Part shown: piece by piece, positions 45,061-53,873 of the stretch
Position numbering within the stretch: position 1 is the stretch's first letter
Layout: every line of letters begins with the position of its first letter
Source of the DNA: Natrinema pellirubrum DSM 15624
Lineage (GTDB): Archaea > Halobacteriota > Halobacteria > Halobacteriales > Natrialbaceae
Direction of reading: 5' to 3'
DNA: 64,000 nt
Assembly (NCBI RefSeq): GCF_000230735.2
Contig: NC_019962.1
Location: forward strand, 744,001-808,000
Notes under the pieces: generated by a model
What the model was told of the DNA's origin: nothing
The model's database searches: none
What the model saw: only the letters and a program-made list of their open reading frames with translations
Position numbers and translations under genes: made by a program

Positions 45061-45672
45061 TCACCCGTCGGGGTGGTACTCCACGTCAACGTCGAGACCG
45101 GGGAGTGAGATCTCGTTCGAGGCGAGATACACCGCTTCCATCTCGACGTCTTCCTGCACCATTCCGGGCTGTTCCCCGGAGATGTCCGTGAGGTAGCCGT
45201 CCTCGGGATCGGCGTTGCCACCGGCCGTCTGCTGGAACTGCTGTTCCGGGTTGTCGGTCGCCTGTGCGTTGACGACCTGTCCGTTGAATGTCGCCTCTTC
45301 TGCCTTCAGGTCGGTGAGCTTGATGTACTGCTCGTCCGCTTTGACCGTCCCGTCAGCGGCGAAGGAAATCTCCATCGAGCCGTCGATCATGGGTATCGAC
45401 TTCTCGCCGCTCAGTACCATGCCGTCGATCTCGACGCCGCGTTGTTCGACGACGGCGACCGGCGTCGTCCCCTCGGTGTCCTCCCCGATGCTGGGATAGA
45501 GGAGGAAGTCGTCCGATCTGATCTCGTCGGCCGTGACCGTAAAGCCGCTGCCGCTGGCGGTAGCCATCGCCGTCGCGTAGGCCGTCCCCGACGAGAGGAC
45601 GACGAGACCGACCAGGGCGACGATCAGGAACGACGCGACGGTCCCGGTCGCGAGTCGCTTTCGGCGGTACAT
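45061..45672 (-). CDS. DUF6230-like secreted/membrane-anchored protein
   Basis: This has 203 residues from the ATG at 45672. A basic MYRRKRLATG start and one N-terminal hydrophobic helix (VASFLIVALVGLVVLSSGTA) lead into a beta-rich extracellular domain resembling DUF6230, with MVLSGEKSIPMIDGSMEISF and KLTDLKAEEATFNG. It sits six bases upstream of the DUF6114-like gene, reproducing the actinobacterial gene pair. It is probably first in the operon, with its promoter in the following gap. Confidence 0.75.
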   Translation of the reverse strand: MYRRKRLATGTVASFLIVALVGLVVLSSGTAYATAMATASGSGFTVTADEIRSDDFLLYPSIGEDTEGTTPVAVVEQRGVEIDGMVLSGEKSIPMIDGSMEISFAADGTVKADEQYIKLTDLKAEEATFNGQVVNAQATDNPEQQFQQTAGGNADPEDGYLTDISGEQPGMVQEDVEMEAVYLASNEISLPGLDVDVEYHPDG

Positions 45673-46207
45673 ACTACACGCACCTCCGAACGATCGGTTC
45701 GGCGGCTTTCGTTCTATTCGCTGCTCCCACACCGTTTCCGCTCCGATATCGCGGCCTCATTTCGAACGTCACAAGTCCACACCCAACACGATGTTCAATC
45801 ATTTTTCCTCCTTGTATGCGAGGGCATTTATAACCAGTTCGGGGAAAATATTACAACAACGATGGCTGTCTGCCGGCTGGGACGTATCGAACCATCGTCG
45901 TCCCGAACCGGCATAAAAGACCGTGGAAACGCGGGGAAACGTCTACTCGAGCGTACCGCTCGTATCGGAGCATGCGACCGAAACGGACTGGAATCGACGA
46001 ACGCAACGACACCTGCTCCGAGTTCGATCCCGACTCTCGTAACCCCCGAAGCGGTGTCGGTCGTCGCGAAGCCGTCGTCAGTGGTCATACCGCCGGCGCG
46101 GTGGCTGTGACGGTCACGCCGGGGCTCGACTCGAGACCGTCCCATCGAACTTCTATACTAGCAATCGATACTGAAAAATACCTGTACGATGTCGTGGCTG
46201 TCGAACG
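45673..46207. promoter_or_regulatory. 535-bp divergent intergenic region
   Basis: This separates the leftward envelope operon from the rightward Bat-type regulator. An AT-rich patch (about 45795-45860, with TTTATAACCAG) could be the promoter of the leftward operon. TTCTATACTAGCAATCG (about 46150-46166) could serve the regulator. No gene is supported. Confidence 0.4.
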
Positions 46208-46858
46208 ATGAGATACGCGAAATGTGTTATCATTCCCGATGAGGAGGGATTGCATCCGCTCGATCGACGGATCGCCGAACACCCGGACGTGACGCGTGAA
46301 CTACTCCACAACGTCAACCTCCTCGTCGATGATACGATCGTCGCGCTCTATCAGTTCTCGGGCGATAGAAACGCTCTCGAGTCGATCCTGTCGTCATCAC
46401 CGATGGCTAATCAGCACCAGCTTTCGAGCGCCGACGGCGAACACCACGCCTACATCCACCTCGAGGCGGACGACCGGCTCGTCGGGCTGTTGAGCATGCT
46501 CAGGGAGTTCGAGTTCATCTACGATACGCCCCTCGAGTTCACTCGCCGTGGGGGCCTCCGGGTCACGATGATCGGTGACGTAAAGAGTTTCCAGAAGGCC
46601 GTTCCGGACGTTCCCGACGGGATCAGGCTCAAACTCCTCAAGACCGGCCGGTACGAACCGAACACCGATCGGCTGTTCTCACAGTTGACCGGGCGCCAAC
46701 AGGAGATCCTCCGGACCGCCGTCGAGATGGGGTACTACGACGTTCCACGGGCGGTGACACACGAGGATATCGGCGAGGCGCTTGGCTGTACCGGGGGGAC
46801 GGTCGGCGGCCACCTGCGACGGATCGAGGCGACGCTGCTTACCCAGATCGTCCCCTGA
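46208..46858 (+). CDS. Bat-type helix-turn-helix regulator
   Basis: This has 216 residues. The C-terminal HTH-10 (bacterioopsin-activator) domain spans about 155-213: LTGRQQEILRTAVEMGYYDV, then RAVTHEDIGEALGCTGGTVG, then HLRRIEATLL. The N-terminal half is the usual sensor-like domain without known ligand. It is possibly a regulator of the divergent envelope operon. The ABC exporter genes follow on the same strand. Confidence 0.9.
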   Translation: MRYAKCVIIPDEEGLHPLDRRIAEHPDVTRELLHNVNLLVDDTIVALYQFSGDRNALESILSSSPMANQHQLSSADGEHHAYIHLEADDRLVGLLSMLREFEFIYDTPLEFTRRGGLRVTMIGDVKSFQKAVPDVPDGIRLKLLKTGRYEPNTDRLFSQLTGRQQEILRTAVEMGYYDVPRAVTHEDIGEALGCTGGTVGGHLRRIEATLLTQIVP

Positions 46859-46971
46859 TGCGGTCGCGGTCGATGCGACCGGTACCGCCCGGCGTGACCG
46901 ACGCGGTCCGGCTCGAGTGGCGACTAGACTAACCGTCATATTACATAGGGATGGCCGCCGAGGGTGCCGGT

Positions 46972-47937
46972 ATGGCAGCAATCGAACTCGAGGGGCTCAC
47001 GAAAGATTACGGCGAGGTACTCGCCAACGACGACGTGACGTTTTCGGTCGAGGAAGGGGAGATTTTCGGGTATCTCGGCCCCAACGGCGCGGGGAAAACG
47101 ACGACCATCCGGACGCTGCTCGGACTGCTCTCACCGACCGCGGGGACGGCTCGGTTGCTCGGCAACGACGTGACCGACGAGGCGCAACTGCTCGCGGCCA
47201 AACGCCGACTCGGCTACCTCCCCGACGATCCGGGGTTCGACGAGACGGCGACCGGTCGGGCGGTCCTCGACCTCCACGCATCGCTCAAGGGCGACGAGCG
47301 AAGCGCGGAGTTGCTCGAACTGTTCGATCCGCCGCTCGACCGCGAAATCAGGGAGTATTCGCGCGGAAACGTCCAGAAGCTGGGGCTGGTAACGACGTTC
47401 ATGCACGATCCCGATCTGGTGATCTTGGACGAGCCGACAAGCGGATTGGATCCACTCCTCCAACGACGGTTCGAGGAGTTCCTCCGGGCCGAGCGGGAGC
47501 GCGGGCTGACGGTGTTTTTCTCCTCGCACATCCTGAGCGAGGTGCGAAAGCTGTGTGACCGCGTGGGTATCATCCGTGGTGGCCGACTCGTCACGGTCGA
47601 GCCGGTGGAATCGCTGCTGGATAGGAGCGGCAAGTTCGTCCGGATACACGCCGCGGAGTCGATTCCGGTCGACGCCCTCGAGATCGACGGGGTCCACGGC
47701 ATCGAGTCCGAGACGGGGCCGAGCGACGGGACCGACTACGCGTTCACGTTCACCGGCGACGTCAACGCCTTGCTCGGGGCCCTTCGAGAGTACCGGTTGC
47801 ACGATCTGTCGATCGAGGAAGCGCCGCTCGAGGAGGTTTTCATGCGGTTCTACGACGATACCGACGGGAGCGAACGGAACGGGGCGGATCTGACCGTCGG
47901 GCCCGGTGCGGCGAGTGGGGGTGAAGACGATGTTTGA
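46972..47937 (+). CDS. ABC transporter ATP-binding protein
   Basis: This has 321 residues. Walker A is GPNGAGKTTTIR, and the signature motif is degenerate, EYSRGNVQKLGL in place of LSGGQ. Walker B is LVILDEPTSGLDP and the H-loop is FFSSHILSEV. The C-terminal ~90 residues are the DUF4162-like regulatory domain. It belongs to the CcmA/DrrA type of export ATPases. It overlaps the permease gene by eight bases. I chose the ATG at 46972; one at 46951 is also in frame. Confidence 0.93.
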   Translation: MAAIELEGLTKDYGEVLANDDVTFSVEEGEIFGYLGPNGAGKTTTIRTLLGLLSPTAGTARLLGNDVTDEAQLLAAKRRLGYLPDDPGFDETATGRAVLDLHASLKGDERSAELLELFDPPLDREIREYSRGNVQKLGLVTTFMHDPDLVILDEPTSGLDPLLQRRFEEFLRAERERGLTVFFSSHILSEVRKLCDRVGIIRGGRLVTVEPVESLLDRSGKFVRIHAAESIPVDALEIDGVHGIESETGPSDGTDYAFTFTGDVNALLGALREYRLHDLSIEEAPLEEVFMRFYDDTDGSERNGADLTVGPGAASGGEDDV

Positions 47938-48715
47938 ACTGACTGCCTACGACGGCCGCCGGCGGGTCCGGGGCAGCGTGTATCTCTCGATCGGGCTCTC
48001 CGTGCTCGCCGCGATGGTCGTCTGGGTCTACCCCTCCTTCGAGGCCGAAATCGACCTCAATGAGTTGCTGGCGGCCTATCCGGAACCGATCCTGCAGGTG
48101 ATGGGGGTCCAGACGATGACGAGTCTGGCGGGCTTTCTCTCGTTCGAACTCTACACCTTCGGCTGGATCATTATGTTGGGGCTGTATCTGGCCTACAGCA
48201 CTGCGGGGACGATCGCCGACGACGTCGACCGCGGGCGGATGGACGTGTTGTTGTCGATGCCGATCTCCCGACGGCGGCTGGTCGCCGAGCGATTCGGGGC
48301 GATGGCCGTCCCGATCGTCGGTGCCAACCTCTTCCCGCCGCTTGTCGTCTACGTCGGTGCCGAACTGATCGATCATCCGATCGCCGCCGCCGACGTCCTC
48401 GCGGTCCACCTGCTTTCGATCCCGTATCTGTTCGCCTGCGCCGGGATCGGCCTGCTCGCGTCCGTGATCGTCGACCGGGCGGCGATCGCCCAGCGGGTCG
48501 CGCTGGGCGTGACCTTCGCGCTCTTTCTCTCCGAATCGTTGCTGTCGGGGACCGACGCCGAGGCCGTCGGCGCGATCGCACCGATGCGGTACTACGATCC
48601 CAACGCCGTCCTGCTCGAGGGCACCTACGACCTCCTCGGCGCGGGAATCTTGGTGGCGATGACCGTCGCGTTGCTGATCGCGAGCCAGGCCTGGTTCCGC
48701 CGTCGCGACGTCTGA
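47930..48715 (+). CDS. ABC-2-type permease
   Basis: This has 261 residues and six predicted helices, the partner of the preceding ATPase. It has the family pattern of an N-terminal cytosolic stretch, helix 1, a periplasmic loop (FEAEIDLNELLAAYPEPI), then AGTIADDVDRGRMDVLLSMPISRRRLVAERF, the coupling helix region of DrrB/NatB-like exporters. The substrate is unknown. Confidence 0.9.
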   Translation: MFELTAYDGRRRVRGSVYLSIGLSVLAAMVVWVYPSFEAEIDLNELLAAYPEPILQVMGVQTMTSLAGFLSFELYTFGWIIMLGLYLAYSTAGTIADDVDRGRMDVLLSMPISRRRLVAERFGAMAVPIVGANLFPPLVVYVGAELIDHPIAAADVLAVHLLSIPYLFACAGIGLLASVIVDRAAIAQRVALGVTFALFLSESLLSGTDAEAVGAIAPMRYYDPNAVLLEGTYDLLGAGILVAMTVALLIASQAWFRRRDV

Positions 48716-48812
48716 GGGCCGGTCGTCGCTCTGGGTCGGCCTCACTCCCGACGCGGCTCCGCGCCGGTCCCTCTTCGCTACCCTATTCCGTGCCGGGTCC
48801 CAAGACCACACG

Positions 48813-49811
48813 ATGTCACAGGAGTGGCTGCAGCGCCACCAGACCGCCGTCTACGCGGTCGCGGTCATGGCCGCCGTCGGGATCGGGCTGGGCCGGCCGG
48901 CGTCGGCGTCGGTCTTCCAGCGACTCATCACGCCAGTGCTGGCGGTGTTGCTCTACGTGACCTTCCTCGAGATCCCGTTCGTCCGGTTTCGCGCGGCGAT
49001 CACCAACGGCCGGTTCATGATCGGCGCGCTCGGACTGAATTTCCTCGTCGTTCCGATCGTCGTCTACGGGCTCACCCGGTTCCTCCCGAACGAGCCCGTC
49101 GTTCTGGTCGGCGCGTTCATGGTGTTGTTGACGCCGTGTATCGATTACGTGATCGCGTTCACCGACCTCGCCGGAGGTGACGCCGAACAACTCACCGCCG
49201 CGACGCCGGCGCTGATGCTCCTACAACTGCTGTTTCTGCCCGCGTACCTCTGGCTGTTCATGGGCGAGCGGATCGCGGCCGTCGTCGAGCCCGGCCCCTT
49301 CCTCGAGGCGTTTCTCCTGTTGATCGCCGCGCCGCTGGCGCTGGCGTGGCTCACCGAGATCGGGGCGATCCGCTCGCCGACCGCCCGCCGCTGGCAGTCG
49401 GCGATGGGCTGGCTGCCGGTCCCGATGATGGGCGCGACCCTGTTGGTCGTGATCGCCTCGCAGCTCCCGCGGGTACGGGACTCGATCGACCAAATCGCGG
49501 CCGTCGTGCCCGTTTACGTCGCCTTCCTGATCGTCATGCCGCTGCTCGGCCGGCTCGCGGCCGGGCTGCTCCGGCTGGACACCGGCGCGAGCCGTGCGCT
49601 CGTCTTCACCGCCGTTACCCGGAACTCGCTGGTCGTTCTGCCGCTGGCGCTTGCCCTTCCGGCGAGGTACGAACTGGCACCGGCGGTCGTCGTCACCCAG
49701 ACGCTCGTCGAACTGGCCGGGATGGTCGTCCTCACCCGCGTCGTGCCCGCGTGGCTCGTGCCCGACGCCCCGGATCCGATCCCCGTCCCCGGCGTCACGC
49801 CCGAGGAGTGA
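48813..49811 (+). CDS. Bile acid:sodium symporter/ACR3-family transporter
   Basis: This has 332 residues and ten hydrophobic segments. VLAVLLYVTFLEIPFVRF and LLTPCIDYVIAFTDLAGGDA resemble the BART superfamily (ACR3 arsenite exporters and bile-acid symporters); the cysteine in helix 4 (TPCIDY) matches the conserved ACR3 cysteine. Arsenite or another anion/organic acid is possible; no ars genes adjoin it. Confidence 0.85.
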   Translation: MSQEWLQRHQTAVYAVAVMAAVGIGLGRPASASVFQRLITPVLAVLLYVTFLEIPFVRFRAAITNGRFMIGALGLNFLVVPIVVYGLTRFLPNEPVVLVGAFMVLLTPCIDYVIAFTDLAGGDAEQLTAATPALMLLQLLFLPAYLWLFMGERIAAVVEPGPFLEAFLLLIAAPLALAWLTEIGAIRSPTARRWQSAMGWLPVPMMGATLLVVIASQLPRVRDSIDQIAAVVPVYVAFLIVMPLLGRLAAGLLRLDTGASRALVFTAVTRNSLVVLPLALALPARYELAPAVVVTQTLVELAGMVVLTRVVPAWLVPDAPDPIPVPGVTPEE

Positions 49812-50531
49812 GCGTGGGCGAGACGGTTTCCGTCCCGGATCTCGCCAGCCCGACCCCGACAACGGCGACCGGTCGTCGTACACCGTGTTCTCGACGAGCG
49901 TCTCGACGCCGCGACGGAACCGCTCCGACGCCGCGTTCTGTGAGATGCCGAGTCGCTCGCCGAGTTCTGCCAGCGTACAGGACCGCGGAATATCCAGATA
50001 GCCCGCCTCGACGGCGGCGACGAGTGCCTCGCGCTGCCGACTCGTCAGGCCGAACTGGGACCCCGCGTCCCCACCGCCGGCGGATTCGCGGGTGTCGCGG
50101 AGTTTCCGGACGTCGACCTCAAAACCGCGCTCGAGGAAGAACCCGTGGAACCGCTCGAGCGCCTCGTCACTGGGGAAGGCGACGCGAAAGAACCAGCCTT
50201 CGTGGGTCACGGACGCCTCCTGTAAGACGCCGCCTTCCTCGATCACGGTTGGGTAGACGCTCGATTCTTCCCCCTCGGGCGTCAACTCGAGTTGGTAGAG
50301 CCACCGGTCGTCGAACGCGGCCGTCTGCAGGGGCGCTGTGACGGTCGGGTCCGCCTCGAGACCAGCCTTGAAGGCCGCCCGTTCGTCGTCGTCGCCGTCG
50401 ATCCAGACGAGCATTCGGTGGTCGTTGTCCGCGGTGAGGTCCGACTGCTCCCACGTGACGGTCACGCCGGGAGCATGCGATAACGCGTCGCGAAGAATGG
50501 GGTAGTCGATCAGCAGCGTCGCGAGTAGCAT
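49221..50531 (-). CDS. Bat-type helix-turn-helix regulator with long antisense extension
   Basis: The first ~218 residues are a typical Bat-type regulator: a beta-rich N-terminal domain (to about 150) and an HTH-10 domain (LTSRQREALVAAVEAGYLDI, TLAELGERLGISQNAASERF, RRGVETLVENTV). Family members normally stop soon after this point, near 49870. Here the frame continues another ~215 residues to 49221, antisense to the transporter at 48813-49811, and reads as low-complexity basic sequence. I believe that the N-terminal part is real and the extension a stop-loss or frameshift artefact. Confidence 0.7.
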   Translation of the reverse strand: MLLATLLIDYPILRDALSHAPGVTVTWEQSDLTADNDHRMLVWIDGDDDERAAFKAGLEADPTVTAPLQTAAFDDRWLYQLELTPEGEESSVYPTVIEEGGVLQEASVTHEGWFFRVAFPSDEALERFHGFFLERGFEVDVRKLRDTRESAGGGDAGSQFGLTSRQREALVAAVEAGYLDIPRSCTLAELGERLGISQNAASERFRRGVETLVENTVYDDRSPLSGSGWRDPGRKPSRPRSLLGRDAGDGDRIRGVGHEPRGHDAGEDDHPGQFDERLGDDDRRCQFVPRRKGKRQRQNDQRVPGNGGEDERTARAGVQPEQPGREPAEQRHDDQEGDVNGHDGRDLVDRVPYPRELRGDHDQQGRAHHRDRQPAHRRLPAAGGRRADRPDLGEPRQRQRRGDQQEKRLEEGAGLDDGRDPLAHEQPEVRGQKQQL

Positions 50532-50655
50532 CCGAGATACCGACGTAAGACACCGTGCCGTTTCCCGGTTTCGGCCGAACGCACGCCAGGGACTGATAAA
50601 TAGCGTGAATACTGCCGCGCCGCAACTATCCGACGGGCTGTCCCAGTGACGGACG

Positions 50656-51021
50656 ATGACTCACCAGGACGGGGCGAGTAGCGAAGCACAGCCGGTGATC
50701 GATCGGTCGCTCGCCGCGTTAAGCGATCCGTACCGCCGATCCGTCTGCCGGTACGCCATGCGAACGCAGACGACGCGTCTCGACCACGCGGAGATCGCCG
50801 ACTACATCGTCGACCGGGCATCGCCGGCGGACGACCTCGATCGGCGGACCGTCGCGACGGAACTGCGCCACCTCCACCTGCCGAAACTCGAAGACGCCGG
50901 GCTGCTCGAGTACGAGCGGGACAGCGGCGTCGTCCACGCCGATCGCGAGCGGATCGCCGACCGGCTCGAGCGACTCCGGGCGACGATCGCGGAGCTACAG
51001 GACGTCTCGATCGATCGCTAA
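50656..51021 (+). CDS. Winged-helix protein, DUF7344-like
   Basis: This has 121 residues. IDRSLAALSDPYRRSVCRYA opens a small winged-helix domain with the typical haloarchaeal RRTVATELRHLHLPKLEDAGLLEYERDSG recognition and wing region. It is probably a transcription factor. It is divergent from the Bat-type regulator at 50531 and could cross-regulate it. Confidence 0.82.
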   Translation: MTHQDGASSEAQPVIDRSLAALSDPYRRSVCRYAMRTQTTRLDHAEIADYIVDRASPADDLDRRTVATELRHLHLPKLEDAGLLEYERDSGVVHADRERIADRLERLRATIAELQDVSIDR

Positions 51022-51027
51022 CGGCCG

Positions 51028-51693
51028 TCAGACCACGTCGCCCCGAACCGTCACGCCGTCCTGTTGCTCTCGCCACGCGTGGAGTTCCCGCGCCGCGGTC
51101 TCGGCCTCGGCGTCGTCCAGTCCGAGCATCTCGAGGGCCGCCGATAGCGTCGGCAGGGCCAGTTCGCCCTCCCGAAGCTTCCGGAACGCCTCGTCGCTTC
51201 GCGTGCCCTCGGCCCAGAGACAGACGCCGCGGGGGTCGAGCAACTGCGTGTAGTCCTCCCGCAGGCGCGCGCCGCGCAGCCGCTGGGTGACGTTGTCCTC
51301 GAAGGCGGCGTTACAGACCTCGAGATGGACCGGTTCGTCTTCCTCGAGGAGGTGGGCGGCGAGACACTGCTCGGGCGCGGCGTGGCCGTTCGCGTTGGCT
51401 CGCAGATACTCGGGGTGGTCGGCGGCCCAGTCGGCCCGGACCGACTTGCCGATCCCCTCGACGCCGTATTCGGCGGCGATCGCGTCGGCGTCTACCGCCC
51501 CATTGTCGCTGTCGTCGCGCATGAGGACGTCCTTGGTCACGTAGACGTCCAGCCGTTCGACGGGATCGAGGCCCAACGCGACGTCGCCGAACGCCCACAC
51601 TTCCCGGACCGGAACCGGCATTCGCTCGTTCGCGACGGTCTCGACGAGGTCCTCGAGACGGTCGACCGCTCTCGCCCGATCGAATCCACTCAT
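51028..51693 (-). CDS. Conserved haloarchaeal protein (DUF7095-like)
   Basis: This has 221 residues from the ATG at 51693. It contains no membrane segment or signal. VWAFGDVALGLDPVERLDVY suggests a nucleotidyltransferase-like core (G-D and D-x-D), and the C-terminal half is acidic and helical. I recall it as a haloarchaea-restricted family of unknown role. It converges with the winged-helix gene, with six bases between stops. Confidence 0.75.
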   Translation of the reverse strand: MSGFDRARAVDRLEDLVETVANERMPVPVREVWAFGDVALGLDPVERLDVYVTKDVLMRDDSDNGAVDADAIAAEYGVEGIGKSVRADWAADHPEYLRANANGHAAPEQCLAAHLLEEDEPVHLEVCNAAFEDNVTQRLRGARLREDYTQLLDPRGVCLWAEGTRSDEAFRKLREGELALPTLSAALEMLGLDDAEAETAARELHAWREQQDGVTVRGDVV

Positions 51694-51849
51694 CGGTCGC
51701 CGTTGGGGCCGGACGCGCAAAGTCGTTTCTCAGTCGCGACCGCGTCGGTCGTCCGGACCCGCGACCGACCTGCGGTCAGCAGCCACGACCGTCACGAGCG
51801 GTGGCTCGAGAGATCAGGTTTTTTACCGGTTCGCGGCGAACGCAAACCC

Positions 51850-52569
51850 ATGCGACACCGGATCTTCAACGAGGACGGCGACGCGGAACTCGTCTTCGTC
51901 ATGGGCTGGGGCAACCGCTGGACCCACGAGAACGTCAGCTGGCTCATCGGACAGCTGACCGCGGCCGACTATCGGGTCCACGCGTTCGAACTCCCGACGA
52001 ACATCGACGATTTCAAAGCCGACTGGCTCGAGCCCGTCGCCGAGTACGTCCGCGACCTCGAGGGCTATCAGTTGCTTGGCCACAGCGCCGGCTCGCTGGT
52101 GGCACAGGCCCTCGACGGCGCGGACAACCACGTCTACCTGAGCCCGTGGTGGGGGTACGGCGAGGGATTTCCGGAACCGGTGTTAAAGGCCGTCTCGAAG
52201 CTCCAGACGGCATTCCCCTGTCTTCCGACCGGCGGCTTCGACCGCGAGGATCTGGGTCAGGAGGCGACCGATCACCAACTCGAGACGACCCCGTCGTGGG
52301 TGTCGCCGGCTTTCGTTCGGGAGACCCGCCGCGCACAACGGGAGCTGCTGACGATCGATCACGACGCCGTCGTCTTCTGCTCGCTGCGCGATCCCGTCAT
52401 CGACCTGCGACCGATCGGCGAGCGGGTGCCCGCCGATCATGTCGTCCTCTACGACGGCGGCCACGAGCTATTCTCCTCGCCGGGCCGCGACCGGTACGTC
52501 GACCCCCTGCTGGCCGCGCTCGAGGACGGGGCCGATGCCGTCGAGGACCGGGAACGGGTTCCCGTCTGA
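51850..52569 (+). CDS. Alpha/beta-fold hydrolase
   Basis: This has 239 residues. VFVMGWGNRWTHENVSWL is the oxyanion/N-terminal strand region, LLGHSAGSLVAQAL the serine nucleophile elbow, CSLRDPVIDL the acid and YDGGHELFSS the histidine. No signal peptide is present. The substrate is unknown. Confidence 0.87.
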   Translation: MRHRIFNEDGDAELVFVMGWGNRWTHENVSWLIGQLTAADYRVHAFELPTNIDDFKADWLEPVAEYVRDLEGYQLLGHSAGSLVAQALDGADNHVYLSPWWGYGEGFPEPVLKAVSKLQTAFPCLPTGGFDREDLGQEATDHQLETTPSWVSPAFVRETRRAQRELLTIDHDAVVFCSLRDPVIDLRPIGERVPADHVVLYDGGHELFSSPGRDRYVDPLLAALEDGADAVEDRERVPV

Positions 52570-52725
52570 TCCGGCCGACGGAACGATCCGGATAGGCCGC
52601 GACGTGTGTCGACCGAGACGGCTGCCAGGAAAGGCTGTGGGACGGACGCCCGCTCACCGCTCGAGACGGCCGCCGCGCTCCGGCAGACGAAACCGTGATT
52701 GGCGGCGACCGACAACGGGCCGCTA

Positions 52726-53685
52726 ATGGACTGTACCCGATGCGACGAGGAAGCGGTCATGCACGCCGCCTACTCCGGCTCCCATCTCTGTGCGGATCAC
52801 TTCCGCGAGTCGGTCGAAAAGCGGGTCCGGCGGCGCGTCCGACGGGACGATCTCGTCTCACACGACGCGACGCCCGAGGATCCCGAGACCTGGGTGATCG
52901 GCCTTTCCGGCGGGAAAGACAGCGTCGTTCTCACGCAGATCCTCCACGAGACGTTCGCCGAGGACCCCCGCATCGAACTCGTCGGGCTGACCATCCACGA
53001 GGGCATCGAGGGCTACCGCGACGAGTCCGTCGACGCCTGCGTCGAACTCAGCGAGGAACTGGGCATCCGCCACGAACTCGTCAGCTACGCCGAGGAGTTC
53101 GGCGTCCGCATGGACGAGGTCGTCGAGGACGACCCCGAAAACATGGCCGCCTGTGCCTACTGTGGCGTCTTCCGGCGAGATCTCCTCGAGAAGTACGCCG
53201 AGGAACTCGGAGCCGATCTCCTCTTGACGGGCCACAATCTCGACGACGAAGCCCAGACCGCGCTCATGAACTTCCTCGAGGGCGACGTCGAACAGATCGC
53301 GAAACACTTCGACGCCAGCCTCGGCCCCCTCTCGGAACGGGGCGAACAGGAGGAGTTCGTCCCGCGCGCGAAACCGCTGCGTGACGTTCCCGAGAAGGAG
53401 GTCGCCCTCTATGCCCACATCAACGACCTGCCGGCCCACATCACCGAGTGTCCCCACGCCAGCGAGGCCTATCGCGGCGAGATCCAGCAACTGCTGTACG
53501 ATCTCGAGGAGAACCACCCCGGTACCCGTCACTCGATCCTGGCTGGCTACGAGGACCTCGCGTCGATCGCCGCCGACGAGTACAGCGGCGACGACGGTGC
53601 CGACCTACAGGAGTGCGTCGAGTGTGGCTCGACGACGACCCGCGAGGTCTGTCGGAAGTGTTCGCTGCTCGAGTCGCTGGCCTGA
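52726..53685 (+). CDS. ncsA: tRNA 2-thiolation protein NcsA
   Basis: This Ncs6/TtuA-type ATP-dependent thiolase adds sulfur to the wobble uridine of tRNAs. It has 319 residues from the ATG at 52726. An N-terminal zinc ribbon (CTRCDEEAVMHA...LCADHF), the PP-loop GLSGGKDSVVL, ACAYCGVFRRDLL (catalytic/Fe-S cysteines), LLTGHNLDDEAQT and a C-terminal zinc ribbon (ECVECGSTTTREVCRKC) are all intact. In haloarchaea it works with the ubiquitin-like SAMP2. Confidence 0.94.
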   Translation: MDCTRCDEEAVMHAAYSGSHLCADHFRESVEKRVRRRVRRDDLVSHDATPEDPETWVIGLSGGKDSVVLTQILHETFAEDPRIELVGLTIHEGIEGYRDESVDACVELSEELGIRHELVSYAEEFGVRMDEVVEDDPENMAACAYCGVFRRDLLEKYAEELGADLLLTGHNLDDEAQTALMNFLEGDVEQIAKHFDASLGPLSERGEQEEFVPRAKPLRDVPEKEVALYAHINDLPAHITECPHASEAYRGEIQQLLYDLEENHPGTRHSILAGYEDLASIAADEYSGDDGADLQECVECGSTTTREVCRKCSLLESLA

Positions 53686-53873
53686 CTCGAGTCCGGCGAT
53701 CCGTCCGTCGCGTTCGCTCCGTATACGGCCGTAAACGGCGGTTGTGGGCGACGAAAGTCGCTACGTTGTGCTGAGACGCGATATCCGTCGTTACTCGCCG
53801 TGAGAATCGGAAGCGAAGCCGGCCAAAAACGGAACCGATCGGTGGTGGTGTGTCGGTCGTGGTCCCGTCGCGA

